Source: Methylocella tundrae (GTDB lineage Bacteria; Pseudomonadota; Alphaproteobacteria; Rhizobiales; Beijerinckiaceae). Taken from it: a stretch of DNA of 64,000 nt. The notes beneath the pieces are model-generated. The model made no database searches. It was not told the DNA's origin and was given only the letters and a program-made list of their open reading frames with translations. The translations under genes were made by a program, and so were the position numbers. The stretch lies in the NCBI RefSeq assembly GCF_038024855.1, contig NZ_CP139089.1:1550001-1614000 (forward strand). The letters run 5' to 3'. This document shows positions 53,989 to 64,000 of the stretch, one piece after another; the stretch's first letter is position 1; the number at the start of each line of letters is the position of its first letter.

Positions 53989-54882
53989 ATGCGGCGTTTT
54001 GCGTTCGAAGACCAAGGACCGGCGAACGAGATCCGTGAGGCGTTCCATTTCGAGCCGCGCCGGCTGCCGCTGTCGCGAGCCAAACGCTCCAGGCGTTTGC
54101 GGCGGCGCCTCATCGGCGCGGCTCTCGGCTCCATCATCTTTGGCGGCGCGCTGGCGCTTTGGCGCCCCGCGAACGACGCGCCCTCCCCCGAATCCCGCGC
54201 CGGCCCCCTGGCGCCTTTGCCGGTCTGGACCACCGTCGCTAATGCTCAGCCCTTGTTCGGCCTCGCCTCCCCGGAGTTCGCGCTTGACCTCAAGACCTAT
54301 GAGGTCCAGCTGCATCGGACCGGCCACGGGCGCCAGGATATTATGGTCTTTGGCGACGTCGGCGGATCTGGTCCGTTCTTGCGCCTGATCGTCTATCGCG
54401 TCGGAACCGAAGGCGCGCCAGCCGCCGCATTTTTCGTCGACCTCGCCCGCCGCGCCGCCGAAACGGGACGCGCGATCACCTTCGCCGCGCAGCCGACGGC
54501 GCTGCCGACCAGACTGGGGATGTTCGAGGCCGCCGATCTCAATATGACCCGCGCTGGCGCGCCGGACGCGACCTGCCTTGGCTTTCGCAGCCTCGACGCG
54601 GAAACATCGCCGGCGCCTCTCGCGCCAACAAAACCGGCAGATCTTCGCATCGCCGGCTTTGCCTGCGCCGCCACAAAGGGCGACGCTGCGCCGGCGCTGA
54701 CAAAGGAAGCGCTCGCCTGCCTCATCGACAAAATCGACCTCCTGCCAAGCGTCGCCGACACGGACCTTGCCGCCTTCTTCGCCGCCCGGGATCTGAGAGA
54801 CGCCACGGCCTGCAGGGAAGCCATTTCAAACAATGCGCTTTTAGACAATGAATCTCGGCGGTTACGGCCCGCGGCGCCATAA
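53989..54882 (+). CDS. Membrane-anchored protein of unknown function
   Basis: A 297-aa protein. The first 40 residues are basic, residues 41-58 form one membrane helix (LIGAALGSIIFGGALALW), and the rest is a soluble, probably periplasmic domain (LFGLASPEFALDLKTYEVQL, IMVFGDVGGSGPFLRLIVYR) with several cysteines near the C-terminus (CLGFRS, FACAAT, ACLIDKI, TACREA). The ATG at 53989 has a GAGGAAAGG upstream. No family is recognised with confidence; similar proteins appear in Rhizobiales. Confidence 0.7.
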   Translation: MRRFAFEDQGPANEIREAFHFEPRRLPLSRAKRSRRLRRRLIGAALGSIIFGGALALWRPANDAPSPESRAGPLAPLPVWTTVANAQPLFGLASPEFALDLKTYEVQLHRTGHGRQDIMVFGDVGGSGPFLRLIVYRVGTEGAPAAAFFVDLARRAAETGRAITFAAQPTALPTRLGMFEAADLNMTRAGAPDATCLGFRSLDAETSPAPLAPTKPADLRIAGFACAATKGDAAPALTKEALACLIDKIDLLPSVADTDLAAFFAARDLRDATACREAISNNALLDNESRRLRPAAP

Positions 54883-54958
54883 CCCGAATTTTTCCTTCGT
54901 TTTACTTGAACGAAAGCGCAAGTGATGCGTTATAAGCGTAGCTTTAGAGGATTTTGAC

Positions 54959-55321
54959 ATGTCTTTTGTCGCCCATCGCCATAATGCTTCGATCGTTCTC
55001 GCAGCTGCGGCTCTCGCGTCGGTAATTATCCCGGCTTCCGCGCAGACCAAGACGCGCGCGCATCGCGCGCCGCCTGTCGCGGTCGCCTATTCGGGCGAGC
55101 GTCCGCCCCTCACTGTCAACAAGCGCAGCTTTCTCGATCCGGGACCCGTCGTTCCGGTCGGCAGCATGTCGAGCTATGTGACGGCCAACACCACTTTCAA
55201 CCGGACGCCGGATCAGGTGGCTCAGCGGTCGAAATTCGGCAACGAGGAGTTGCCGTGGCCGCTTGAAGTTCCCGGGCGTCCCTCACCGGTGCTTCAATTC
55301 GAAACGCCGCGGGTCGACTAG
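54959..55321 (+). CDS. Small exported protein of unknown function
   Basis: A 120-aa protein with a signal peptide cleaved near ASA-Q28. The mature part is proline-rich (FLDPGPVVPVGSMSSYV, then PWPLEVPGRPSPVLQFETP) and has no cysteine. The stop codon TAG at 55319-55321 is part of the palindromic repeat copy C, whose conserved end reads CTAG-(A/G)-GCGC, so the repeat abuts or has replaced the original 3' end of the gene. Confidence 0.7.
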   Translation: MSFVAHRHNASIVLAAAALASVIIPASAQTKTRAHRAPPVAVAYSGERPPLTVNKRSFLDPGPVVPVGSMSSYVTANTTFNRTPDQVAQRSKFGNEELPWPLEVPGRPSPVLQFETPRVD

Positions 55322-55435
55322 GGCGCTTTCCGATCGAATGGGGTCACTCGATCGATCAGAGATCGCTCCAGAGTCAAAAGCTTGAGCATATTCTCGTCGA
55401 TCAGCTCGAACCGATCTGATCGGAATATGCTCTGG
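55318..55435 (+). repeat. Dispersed palindromic repeat, full copy C
   Basis: Starts CTAGGGCGCTTTCCGATCGA and ends GATCGGAATATGCTCTGG. It has the same two hairpins as copy B, about 85-90 percent identical by eye. It begins inside the last codons of the preceding gene and supplies its stop codon. Confidence 0.85.
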
Positions 55436-55440
55436 AGCCT

Positions 55441-55490
55441 GACGCTGAAAAACTGCTGACCTTTCGGGCCGGCATCATGCGTTGAAACAC
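55441..55490 (-). repeat. Decayed unit of the second stem-loop family
   Basis: On the minus strand it reads TTTCAACGCATGATG, then CCCGAAAGGTC, as in the units at 56899-57208, but the right-hand arms no longer pair. It directly follows copy C. Confidence 0.45.
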
Positions 55491-55589
55491 ATGCATTTGT
55501 CTCTAGCGACATCGCGTCCGTGAATTTGCGCGAAGCATTGCGGAGGCGAGCGCGCCCGCGCGGCGGACCAGGCGGCCAGGCGGAATTAA

Positions 55590-55625
55590 AAAAGCGACCG
55601 GCGGTGTCCGGTCGCTTTTGTTTTT
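55590..55625. terminator. Bidirectional rho-independent terminator
   Basis: A 9-bp GC-rich stem AGCGACCGG pairs with CCGGTCGCT across a CGGTGT loop, extended by an A run on the left and a T run (TTTTGTTTTT) on the right. It lies between the rightward exported-protein gene and the leftward leuB, and suits both strands. Confidence 0.85.
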
Positions 55626-55709
55626 GACGGGCGTCCCGCTCTTGCGGCTGAAAATCCCGGCTGGTGCATGATGGCGAAAGGTTGCGGACTTCCAGGACCG
55701 CATTCTGCT

Positions 55710-56822
55710 CTAATGCACCGCGATTTTCAGCTCCTCCAGGATGGCGTCGCCCATTTCGCTCGTTGATATGGTTTTCGTCGCTCCGCCCGCAATGTCAGCT
55801 GTGCGAAGTCCTTTCTCCAAGACCCTCGCGATCGACCGGTCGAGTCGGTCGGCGAGGTCGTCCATATTGAAGGAATAGCGCAGCGCCATCCCGAGCGAAC
55901 TGATCATGGCGATCGGATTAGCGATGCCCTTCCCCGCGATATCGGGCGCCGAGCCATGCACAGGCTCGTAGAGCGCCTTGCGCGCGCCGGTCGTCGCGTT
56001 TCTCTCGCCAAGCGACGCCGAAGGCAACATGCCGAGCGAACCGGTCAGCATGGAGGCGACATCTGAAAGCATGTCGCCGAACAGATTATCCGTGACGATG
56101 ACATCGAATTGCTTGGGTCGGCGCACGAGCTGCATGCCGAGGGCGTCCGCGAGCTGATGCTCGAGCTGAACATCGGGAAATTCGCGCACATGCAGAGCCG
56201 AGATGACCTCGTGCCAGAGCACCCCCGATTTCATCACATTGCGCTTCTCCGACGAAGTCACCTTGTTGCGGCGCTTGCGCGCAAGCTCGAAGGCGATGCG
56301 GCCGATGCGCTCGATCTCATAGGTGTCATAGACCTGCGTATCGATGGCGCGCTTCTGGCCGTTGCCGAGATCAATGATCTGCTTCGGCTCGCCGAAATAG
56401 ACGCCCCCGGTCAGTTCGCGGACAATCATCAGATCAAGGCCGTCGACCACCTCGCGCTTGAGCGAGGAAGCATCGGCGAGAGCCGGATAACAGATCGCCG
56501 GGCGCAGATTTGCGAAAAGCTGCATGTCCTTGCGCAGGCGTAGCAGCCCCGCCTCCGGACGCAGCTCATAGGGAACATTATCCCATTTCGGACCGCCGAC
56601 AGCGGCGAGCAAGACGGCGTCCGCCGCTTGCGCGCGCTCCATGTCGTCTTCGCTGATGGCGCAGCGATGAACGTCGTAAGCGCTGCCGCCGACGAGCCCC
56701 TTCTCTACTTCAAACTTGACGAACCCCTCATAGGTTAGAAAGGCCGCGATTTTCTCCACCTCGGCCATGACTTCGGGGCCAATGCCGTCGCCAGGCAGGA
56801 CGAGAAGCTTATATGTTGTCAT
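55710..56822 (-). CDS. leuB: 3-isopropylmalate dehydrogenase
   Basis: Oxidises 3-isopropylmalate in leucine synthesis. The 370-aa protein has [35 protein letters not shown], the substrate loop [29 protein letters not shown], and the NAD-specific segment [21 protein letters not shown]. Length is normal. The ATG at 56822 follows no strong ribosome binding site, but starts the family N-terminus. leuCD are not adjacent in this window. Confidence 0.97.
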   Translation of the reverse strand: MTTYKLLVLPGDGIGPEVMAEVEKIAAFLTYEGFVKFEVEKGLVGGSAYDVHRCAISEDDMERAQAADAVLLAAVGGPKWDNVPYELRPEAGLLRLRKDMQLFANLRPAICYPALADASSLKREVVDGLDLMIVRELTGGVYFGEPKQIIDLGNGQKRAIDTQVYDTYEIERIGRIAFELARKRRNKVTSSEKRNVMKSGVLWHEVISALHVREFPDVQLEHQLADALGMQLVRRPKQFDVIVTDNLFGDMLSDVASMLTGSLGMLPSASLGERNATTGARKALYEPVHGSAPDIAGKGIANPIAMISSLGMALRYSFNMDDLADRLDRSIARVLEKGLRTADIAGGATKTISTSEMGDAILEELKIAVH

Positions 56823-56898
56823 GTTTCAATGTCCGGTGCATCGGGCTTTGCCGCAGAACGCGTTCACGAAAACGCATCCTGCTCATCAAAAGCCTTTG

Positions 56899-57208
56899 TT
56901 TCGACGCATGATGTGGCTCCCAAAGGTCTCAGACCTTTGGGCATCATGCTCCTGGAGCGCGATTTTTCAAGGATCGTTTATGCGCTCTGTCCGCTCGTTT
57001 CGACGCTAATCTTCTCGGAAAAGGACGCCGCCTTTCCAAGATCACGCCACTTATTTCCCCATGGCCTCATCCGAAAAGTCTGCAACTTTTCAAGGCCATG
57101 GTCTCCTTCAACGCATGGCCTCATCCGAAAAGTCTGCAGCTTTTCGGGGCCATGGTCTCCTTCAACGCATGGCCTTATCCGAAAAGTCTGCAACTTTTCG
57201 GAGCCATG
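56899..57208. repeat. Cluster of five double-stem palindromic units between leuB and acnA
   Basis: Units open with TTC(G/A)ACGC or a variant at about 56900, 56999, 57054, 57107 and 57161; the last three are 54 bp apart. Each has an outer stem (GCATGATG/CATCATGC in unit 1, ATCTT/AAGAT in unit 2, CATGGCC/GGCCATG in units 3-5) around an inner stem (CCCAAAGGTC/GACCTTTGGG; GGAAA/TTTCC; CCGAAAAG/CTTTTCGG). The arms differ between units but still pair. The cluster ends at the acnA stop codon. Confidence 0.8.
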
Positions 57209-57210
57209 CT

Positions 57211-59940
<2,730 letters not shown>

Positions 59941-60064
59941 GAGCATTATCTCCGCACGTCGGGAAAGGAAGGTACCCGGCTTATAAATAATTTCTACGCC
60001 GACAGCTATACGGATGCTAGACAGTTAGCCCAAGCTTTTTATGCGGCATCGGTGCGCTTTTCTC

Positions 60065-60670
60065 ATGCGGCTCTCAGCCTCACGCCTCTCCGTCGAACGC
60101 GGCGGACGCGTCATTTTTTCCGATCTTTCTTTCGCGCTTCAGGATGGCGAAAGCCTCGTCGTCACCGGGCGCAACGGCGCTGGAAAATCAACCCTTTTGC
60201 GCGCTCTGGCTGGCCTGCTTCCGCTGGCTCAGGGCGAACTCTTGCTTGACGGCGCATGCGACGAAAGTATTAGCGAACAGACGCATTACATTGGGCACGC
60301 CGACGCTCTCAAAGGCGCGCTTACCGTTGTCGAGAATCTCGAGTTTCACGCCGCCTTGCTCGATTGCGGGCGCGGCGGAATGGCGCCCTCCGCCGCGCTC
60401 GCCGAATTCGGCCTCGGCCATGTCGCGCATCTGCCCTCGACCTATCTTTCGGCGGGCCAGAAACGGCGCGCGGCGCTGGCGAAACTCCTTGTGGCGCGGC
60501 GGCCGATCTGGCTTCTCGACGAACCAACCACCGCGCTCGATGCCGCCTCGCAATCCTTGATGACGGCGATCATGGCCGCGCATGTGTCGGACGGCGGCGT
60601 CATCATCGCCGCGACACATGCGAAACTGCATCTCGCAGCGCGCGAACTTCAGCTCGGAGCCGCCGCTTGA
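60065..60670 (+). CDS. ccmA: Heme exporter ATP-binding protein CcmA
   Basis: A 201-aa ABC-type ATPase of system I cytochrome c maturation. It couples ATP hydrolysis to release of heme-CcmE. Walker A is GRNGAGKSTLLRAL, the signature is LSAGQKRRAALA, Walker B is PIWLLDEPTTALD, and the H-loop is AATHAKLHL. The start at 60065 (MRLSASRLSVERGG) fits the family; an upstream ATG at 60041 is open. The stop codon overlaps the next start in TTGA, so translation is coupled to ccmB. Confidence 0.93.
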   Translation: MRLSASRLSVERGGRVIFSDLSFALQDGESLVVTGRNGAGKSTLLRALAGLLPLAQGELLLDGACDESISEQTHYIGHADALKGALTVVENLEFHAALLDCGRGGMAPSAALAEFGLGHVAHLPSTYLSAGQKRRAALAKLLVARRPIWLLDEPTTALDAASQSLMTAIMAAHVSDGGVIIAATHAKLHLAARELQLGAAA

Positions 60671-61368
60671 ACACCGAAAAGACGCCGGGCAAAGAGGCCG
60701 CGAGATCTCCTCTTCACGCGCTCTTTTTGCGCGAATTGCGGATCGGCCAGCGCATCGGCGGCGGCGCCAGCCTCGGAGTTGTGTTCTTTCTCATCCTCGT
60801 CACCTTGACGCCCTTCGCGGTCGGCCCCGATCTCGCCCTTCTCGGACGCATCGCCCCGGCGATGCTGTGGATTTCCGCATTGCTTGCGACGCTTTTGGGG
60901 CTAGACCGGCTGTTTCAGGCCGATCATGAGGACGGTTCGCTCGATCTGCTTTTGACGAGCCGGGCCTCGCTCGAGTTGATCGTGCTGACGAAATGTCTCG
61001 CGCATTGGCTCCTGACCGGACTGCCGCTCGTCATAGCGGCTCCTTTCTTCGGTCTGATGCTGGCGCTTCCGGTAAACCAATTATGGAGCGTCACTCTGTC
61101 CCTCCTCGTCGGGACGCCCGCCTTGACCTTGATCGGCGCGATCGGCGCGGCTCTTACCGTCAGCCTGCGCCGGGGCGGCCTCCTTTTGCCCGTGCTGATC
61201 CTTCCGCTCTGCGTCCCGGCGCTGATCTTCGGCGTCGCCGCGGCTGGAGCCGGCGCCAACGGATCACCCTTCGCGCCGCCGTTTTTGATTCTCTGCGCGC
61301 TCAGCCTTCTGGCGCTCGTCGGCGCGCCGGTCGCAGCGGCGGCGGCCTTGCGCCAGATGAGCGAATAG
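60667..61368 (+). CDS. ccmB: Heme exporter permease CcmB
   Basis: A 233-aa membrane protein with six hydrophobic segments and the ccmB pattern LRIGQRIGGGASLGVVFFLI, LALLGRIAPAMLWISALLATLLGLDRLF, DGSLDLLL, GTPALTLIGAIGAALTVSLRRGGLLLPVLILPL. The start is a TTG at 60667 overlapping the ccmA stop (TTGA). ccmC, ccmD and the thioredoxin-like ccmG, which usually follow, are not found; unrelated glycine-rich genes begin 130 nt later. Confidence 0.93.
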   Translation: MNTEKTPGKEAARSPLHALFLRELRIGQRIGGGASLGVVFFLILVTLTPFAVGPDLALLGRIAPAMLWISALLATLLGLDRLFQADHEDGSLDLLLTSRASLELIVLTKCLAHWLLTGLPLVIAAPFFGLMLALPVNQLWSVTLSLLVGTPALTLIGAIGAALTVSLRRGGLLLPVLILPLCVPALIFGVAAAGAGANGSPFAPPFLILCALSLLALVGAPVAAAAALRQMSE

Positions 61369-61498
61369 CCGGGCGGCGAGGCAACACAATCGGCCTATGA
61401 TTTACAATTCTAAGCTTTGATTTTCATGAGCCTTCATCCGTTCAGCGCATCAATCGAGGGCACTTGCTCCAGATTGCTCTGTTTTGAGGGTTTCAGCC

Positions 61499-62272
61499 AT
61501 GAACCGTAGTTTGCTCACGGGCGCAGCCATATTGACCCTGGCGCTTGCCATTGGCGCGCCGAAACCCGCCAACGCCTTCGAGGGCGGCGTCCGCGGCGGC
61601 GGCGCCGATAGAGGAGGAGGCGGAGTTGGAGGCGCCGGGGCCGGAGGCTTCGGGCGCGCGGGGGCGGGAGGGTTCGGAGGCGGCGCCGAGGGCGGCGGCG
61701 TCCGCGCTGGAGGCGCCGGCGCCGAAGGCAACGAGTTCCATGCCGGCGCAGCTGGCGCCGAGGGCGGCGGCTTCCATGCGGGCGCCGAGGGCGCCGCCGG
61801 TGGCGGCGTCTGGCATGGCGGGGCCGCGGCGGCTGAAGGCGGCGGTTATCACGCCGGGGCGGCCGGCGGCGCTTGGCATGGCGGCGCTTGGCAGGCAGGC
61901 GCTGATACGGCGGCGAGCATTATCGGCGCGGACGCAGTCTTGGGCGGCGGCGACGGCGGAGGCGCATATTATGGCGGCGGCGGCGCGGCCTATGGCGGCG
62001 GCGCGGGCTATGTAGCGGGCGAAGCCGCCGGAGGCGGCGGTTGGCGCTCGGGCGCGGGGGGCGAGGGATGGACTTCCGGCGCCGCGGCGGCGGGCGGAGG
62101 ATGGCATGCTGAGGGCGCGGCTGCCGCTGGCGGCGAGGCAGGCGGCGCCGCGGCGGGCGAAAGACATGCCGAAGGAGGCGGATTCGGCGATCGTGGCGGT
62201 GGCGGCTTCGGCGATCGCGGCGGCGGCGAAGGGCCCGGGGGCCGTGGAGGCGGGTTCGGCGGCCGTCGATAG
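61499..62272 (+). CDS. Glycine-rich exported protein
   Basis: A 257-aa protein with a signal peptide (MNRSLLTGAAILTLALAIGA, then PANA) and a mature part that is mostly glycine and alanine in degenerate repeats such as (E/G)GGGFHAGAEGA and GGVWHGGAAAAEGG, ending in arginine-glycine repeats (GFGDRGGGGFGDRGGGEG). The leader and the 20 nt before it nearly match those of the gene at 63326, so the two are duplicates with different bodies. A surface or matrix role is likely from composition alone. Confidence 0.75.
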   Translation: MNRSLLTGAAILTLALAIGAPKPANAFEGGVRGGGADRGGGGVGGAGAGGFGRAGAGGFGGGAEGGGVRAGGAGAEGNEFHAGAAGAEGGGFHAGAEGAAGGGVWHGGAAAAEGGGYHAGAAGGAWHGGAWQAGADTAASIIGADAVLGGGDGGGAYYGGGGAAYGGGAGYVAGEAAGGGGWRSGAGGEGWTSGAAAAGGGWHAEGAAAAGGEAGGAAAGERHAEGGGFGDRGGGGFGDRGGGEGPGGRGGGFGGRR

Positions 62273-62442
62273 CGGCGCCGCGATCCCCGAAGCCGCTGCG
62301 GCGACGGTCCCGGATGCGCGGCGACGGCTCTGGATGAATGAATGTGCAAAACTACCGACAGTGATTTACTTTTTTTGCGAAAGCTTCACAAATTGCGCTC
62401 ATGAATGCCAGAAGATCCGGGCATTTGCTCCAAGAGGCGATC

Positions 62443-63240
62443 ATGAAACGATTTGGGATAGGGGCGCTCGCGGCGGCGTTGATGTTTTCCGGGCTTGCCG
62501 GCGCAGCCTTCGCGGAAACTGCGACGCCGCCGGCCGCCAGTAATGATGCGCATCCAGCCATCGAGCCGGCTGCGCTCGAAATCCTGAAAGCGACGAGCGA
62601 AAAGCTTTCCGCCGCCAAAAGCATCGCCTTTCACGCGCTTGGCGCTTTCGACGTCCCCGCGCGCGACGGCCAGCCCCTGTTCTATTACAGCCGTTCGGAG
62701 GTGCTGCTCGTGCGGCCGAACAAGCTGCGCGTGATCGTGCCTGGCGATGGACCTCCGTCCGAGTTCTATTTCGACGGCTCGACGGTCGCCGTGCTGAGGC
62801 CAAAAGAAGATCTCATCGCCATCGCGGAGGTCCCCGGCAATCTCGAAGACATGCTGGAGAAAATCTATCAAAAAGCCGGCATTTATTTCCCGTTCGTCGA
62901 TTTTCTTGTGTCCGATCCATACAAGGCTCTGACGAGCGGCCTGACGCGCGCATTCGTCATCGGCCAATCGGCGATGATCGGTGGCGTGACCACCAATGTG
63001 CTCTCGATTTCAGACGAGAAGGTGCATCTGCAAATCTGGATCGGAGCGGACGACAAGCTGCCGCGCCTCATCTGGGCGACCGGGACGGACGCCGACAAGC
63101 CGCGTCACATGGTCGAATTCTCCAATTGGAAGCTCGATGGCGACGTATCGAACGAGGCCTTTGCGCCGAAACGGACAGCCGCGACAAAGCAGATTCCGTT
63201 TGCCCGGCCGGACGAGGACCCGGGCCAGAAAAAGCCCTGA
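62443..63240 (+). CDS. DUF2092 exported protein
   Basis: A 265-aa protein with a signal peptide (MKRFGIGALAAALMFSGLAG, cleavage after AFA). The mature domain matches DUF2092: LEILKATSEKLSAAKSIAFH, RSEVLLVRPNKLRVIVPGDG, EFYFDGSTVAVLRPKEDLIA, FLVSDPYKALTSGL and PRLIWATGTDADKPRHMVEFSNW. The fold resembles lipid- or lipoprotein-binding proteins of the LolA type; the true ligand is unknown. The ATG at 62443 has AGAGGCG about 6 nt upstream. Two glycine-rich exported proteins flank it on the same strand. Confidence 0.85.
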   Translation: MKRFGIGALAAALMFSGLAGAAFAETATPPAASNDAHPAIEPAALEILKATSEKLSAAKSIAFHALGAFDVPARDGQPLFYYSRSEVLLVRPNKLRVIVPGDGPPSEFYFDGSTVAVLRPKEDLIAIAEVPGNLEDMLEKIYQKAGIYFPFVDFLVSDPYKALTSGLTRAFVIGQSAMIGGVTTNVLSISDEKVHLQIWIGADDKLPRLIWATGTDADKPRHMVEFSNWKLDGDVSNEAFAPKRTAATKQIPFARPDEDPGQKKP

Positions 63241-63325
63241 GCTGGTTATTCCGCCGGATCATTTTTCGGCCTACGTTTGAAACGCCCTCGCATTCTTAAT
63301 GACGCTCGATATTGAGGTTTCAGCC

Positions 63326-63871
63326 ATGAATCGCAGTTTGCTCACGGGCGCGGCTCTATTGACTCTGGCGCTGGCGGTCAGCGCTTCGAATACCGCCGAC
63401 GCGTTCCGCGGCGGCGGGTTCGGCGGCGGCGGCTTCCACGCCGGCGGGGCCGCTGGCGGCGCCTGGCACGCGGGCGGAGTCGCCGGTGGCGGCTTTCATG
63501 CGGGTGGCGTCGCCGCAGGCGGCTGGCACGCGGGCGGCGTCGCAGGCGGCGGCTGGCATGGCGGCGCCGTGAATGGCAGCACCTGGCACGCCGACGGCTG
63601 GCACGCCGGCGGCTATTATGGCGGCGGCTTCCACGGACCCGCCGTGGTCAACGGCTATTACGGCGGCGGCTGCTGGGGCTGCGGCGCGGCGGCCGTCGGC
63701 ATCGCGGCGGCTGCGACCGCCGTTGCGATCGGCAGCATGGTCGCGACGGTGCCAGCGGGCTGCCCCTACCAATATGCCAACGGCGTCAATTATTACGTCT
63801 GCGGCGGGACCTGGTACCAGCCCTATTACGGCGCCAATGGCCTCTATTATCGGGTCGTTCCGCCGCTTTAG
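63326..63871 (+). CDS. Glycine/histidine-rich exported protein with conserved aromatic tail
   Basis: A 181-aa protein with a signal peptide (MNRSLLTGAALLTLALAVSA, then ADA) and a repeat region of about 10-residue units such as WHAGGVAGGG and FHAGGVAAGG, each with an aromatic residue and a histidine. The C-terminal 70 residues are a distinct domain with a hydrophobic helix (AAAVGIAAAATAVAIGSMVA), CPYQYANGVNYYVCGGTWYQ with two cysteines, and PYYGANGLYYRVVPP. That tail recurs in Rhizobiales exported proteins. Histidine content suggests metal binding, which is inference. Confidence 0.8.
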   Translation: MNRSLLTGAALLTLALAVSASNTADAFRGGGFGGGGFHAGGAAGGAWHAGGVAGGGFHAGGVAAGGWHAGGVAGGGWHGGAVNGSTWHADGWHAGGYYGGGFHGPAVVNGYYGGGCWGCGAAAVGIAAAATAVAIGSMVATVPAGCPYQYANGVNYYVCGGTWYQPYYGANGLYYRVVPPL

Positions 63872-64000
63872 CCCTACAGTGCAACGACCGGAGCCTCGAT
63901 TGTCAGAATGGCGACGCGTTCCCCGGCGCGGACAGCCGACGGATCGATGCGGGCTGAATTTAGTCAGCGTTCATGCGAGCGCGGCCGACCAAAGCGGCCA

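Noticed and set aside
63872..63960. Minus-strand frame ending in RAGERVAILTIEAPVVAL near the right edge
   Set aside because: An in-frame stop lies just upstream and no start codon fits, so it may be a gene remnant but cannot be supported.

Overview
The window is a GC-rich, gene-dense chromosomal segment that fits an alphaproteobacterium of the order Hyphomicrobiales (Rhizobiales), most likely Beijerinckiaceae or a close relative. This rests on gene content and order (cckA near recA-alaS, acnA divergent from ccmAB), an alphaproteobacterial LexA box (GAAC-N7-GAAC) before recA, an ArsR-methyltransferase gene overlapping metF-metH, a DksA with a degenerate zinc finger, and a 2.2-kb-codon coiled-coil protein of the Rhizobiales growth-pole-ring type. 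The genus is an inference. No phage, IS element, CRISPR array, tRNA or rRNA gene was recognised.

Region by region. 1-5 kb: the start of a small gene running off the left edge, then ferredoxin, ferredoxin-NADP reductase and coaD, all leftward, then a secreted carboxylesterase and a truncated outer-membrane barrel remnant. 5.9-14.4 kb: the giant membrane-anchored coiled-coil gene, rnpB (RNase P RNA, minus strand), a glycine-zipper lipoprotein and an AmpD-like amidase. 14.4-20.1 kb: a leftward methionine-cycle operon (ArsR-type regulator fused to a methyltransferase, metF, metH) with a palindromic operator in front. 20.2-27.7 kb: PsiF-like protein, acyltransferase, ChaC, DUF2125 protein, an undecaprenyl-phosphate sugar transferase and thrS. 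27.7-30.6 kb: a relatively AT-rich stretch with a LuxR-type regulator, a DUF6197-like protein and a possible 55-aa membrane peptide.

30.6-46 kb: CYTH-CHAD triphosphatase-like protein, a PPP-type phosphatase, icd, dksA, an orphan FliO-like protein divergent from cckA, recA, alaS and a phasin. 46.4-53.7 kb: SixA, an unknown secreted protein, the YcjX/YcjF pair, a CNNM/CorC protein and asd. 54-61.4 kb: two unknown exported or membrane proteins, leuB, acnA and ccmAB. 61.5-63.9 kb: two glycine-rich exported proteins with nearly identical leaders flanking a DUF2092 protein.

Most genes are core housekeeping genes. The most interesting material is the growth-pole-ring-like giant protein, two families of dispersed palindromic intergenic repeats (one with stems that stay paired while their sequences change), the SahR-like methionine regulator with a visible operator, a 23-bp element at exactly the same distance from two start codons, and the glycine-rich/DUF2092 surface module at the right end.
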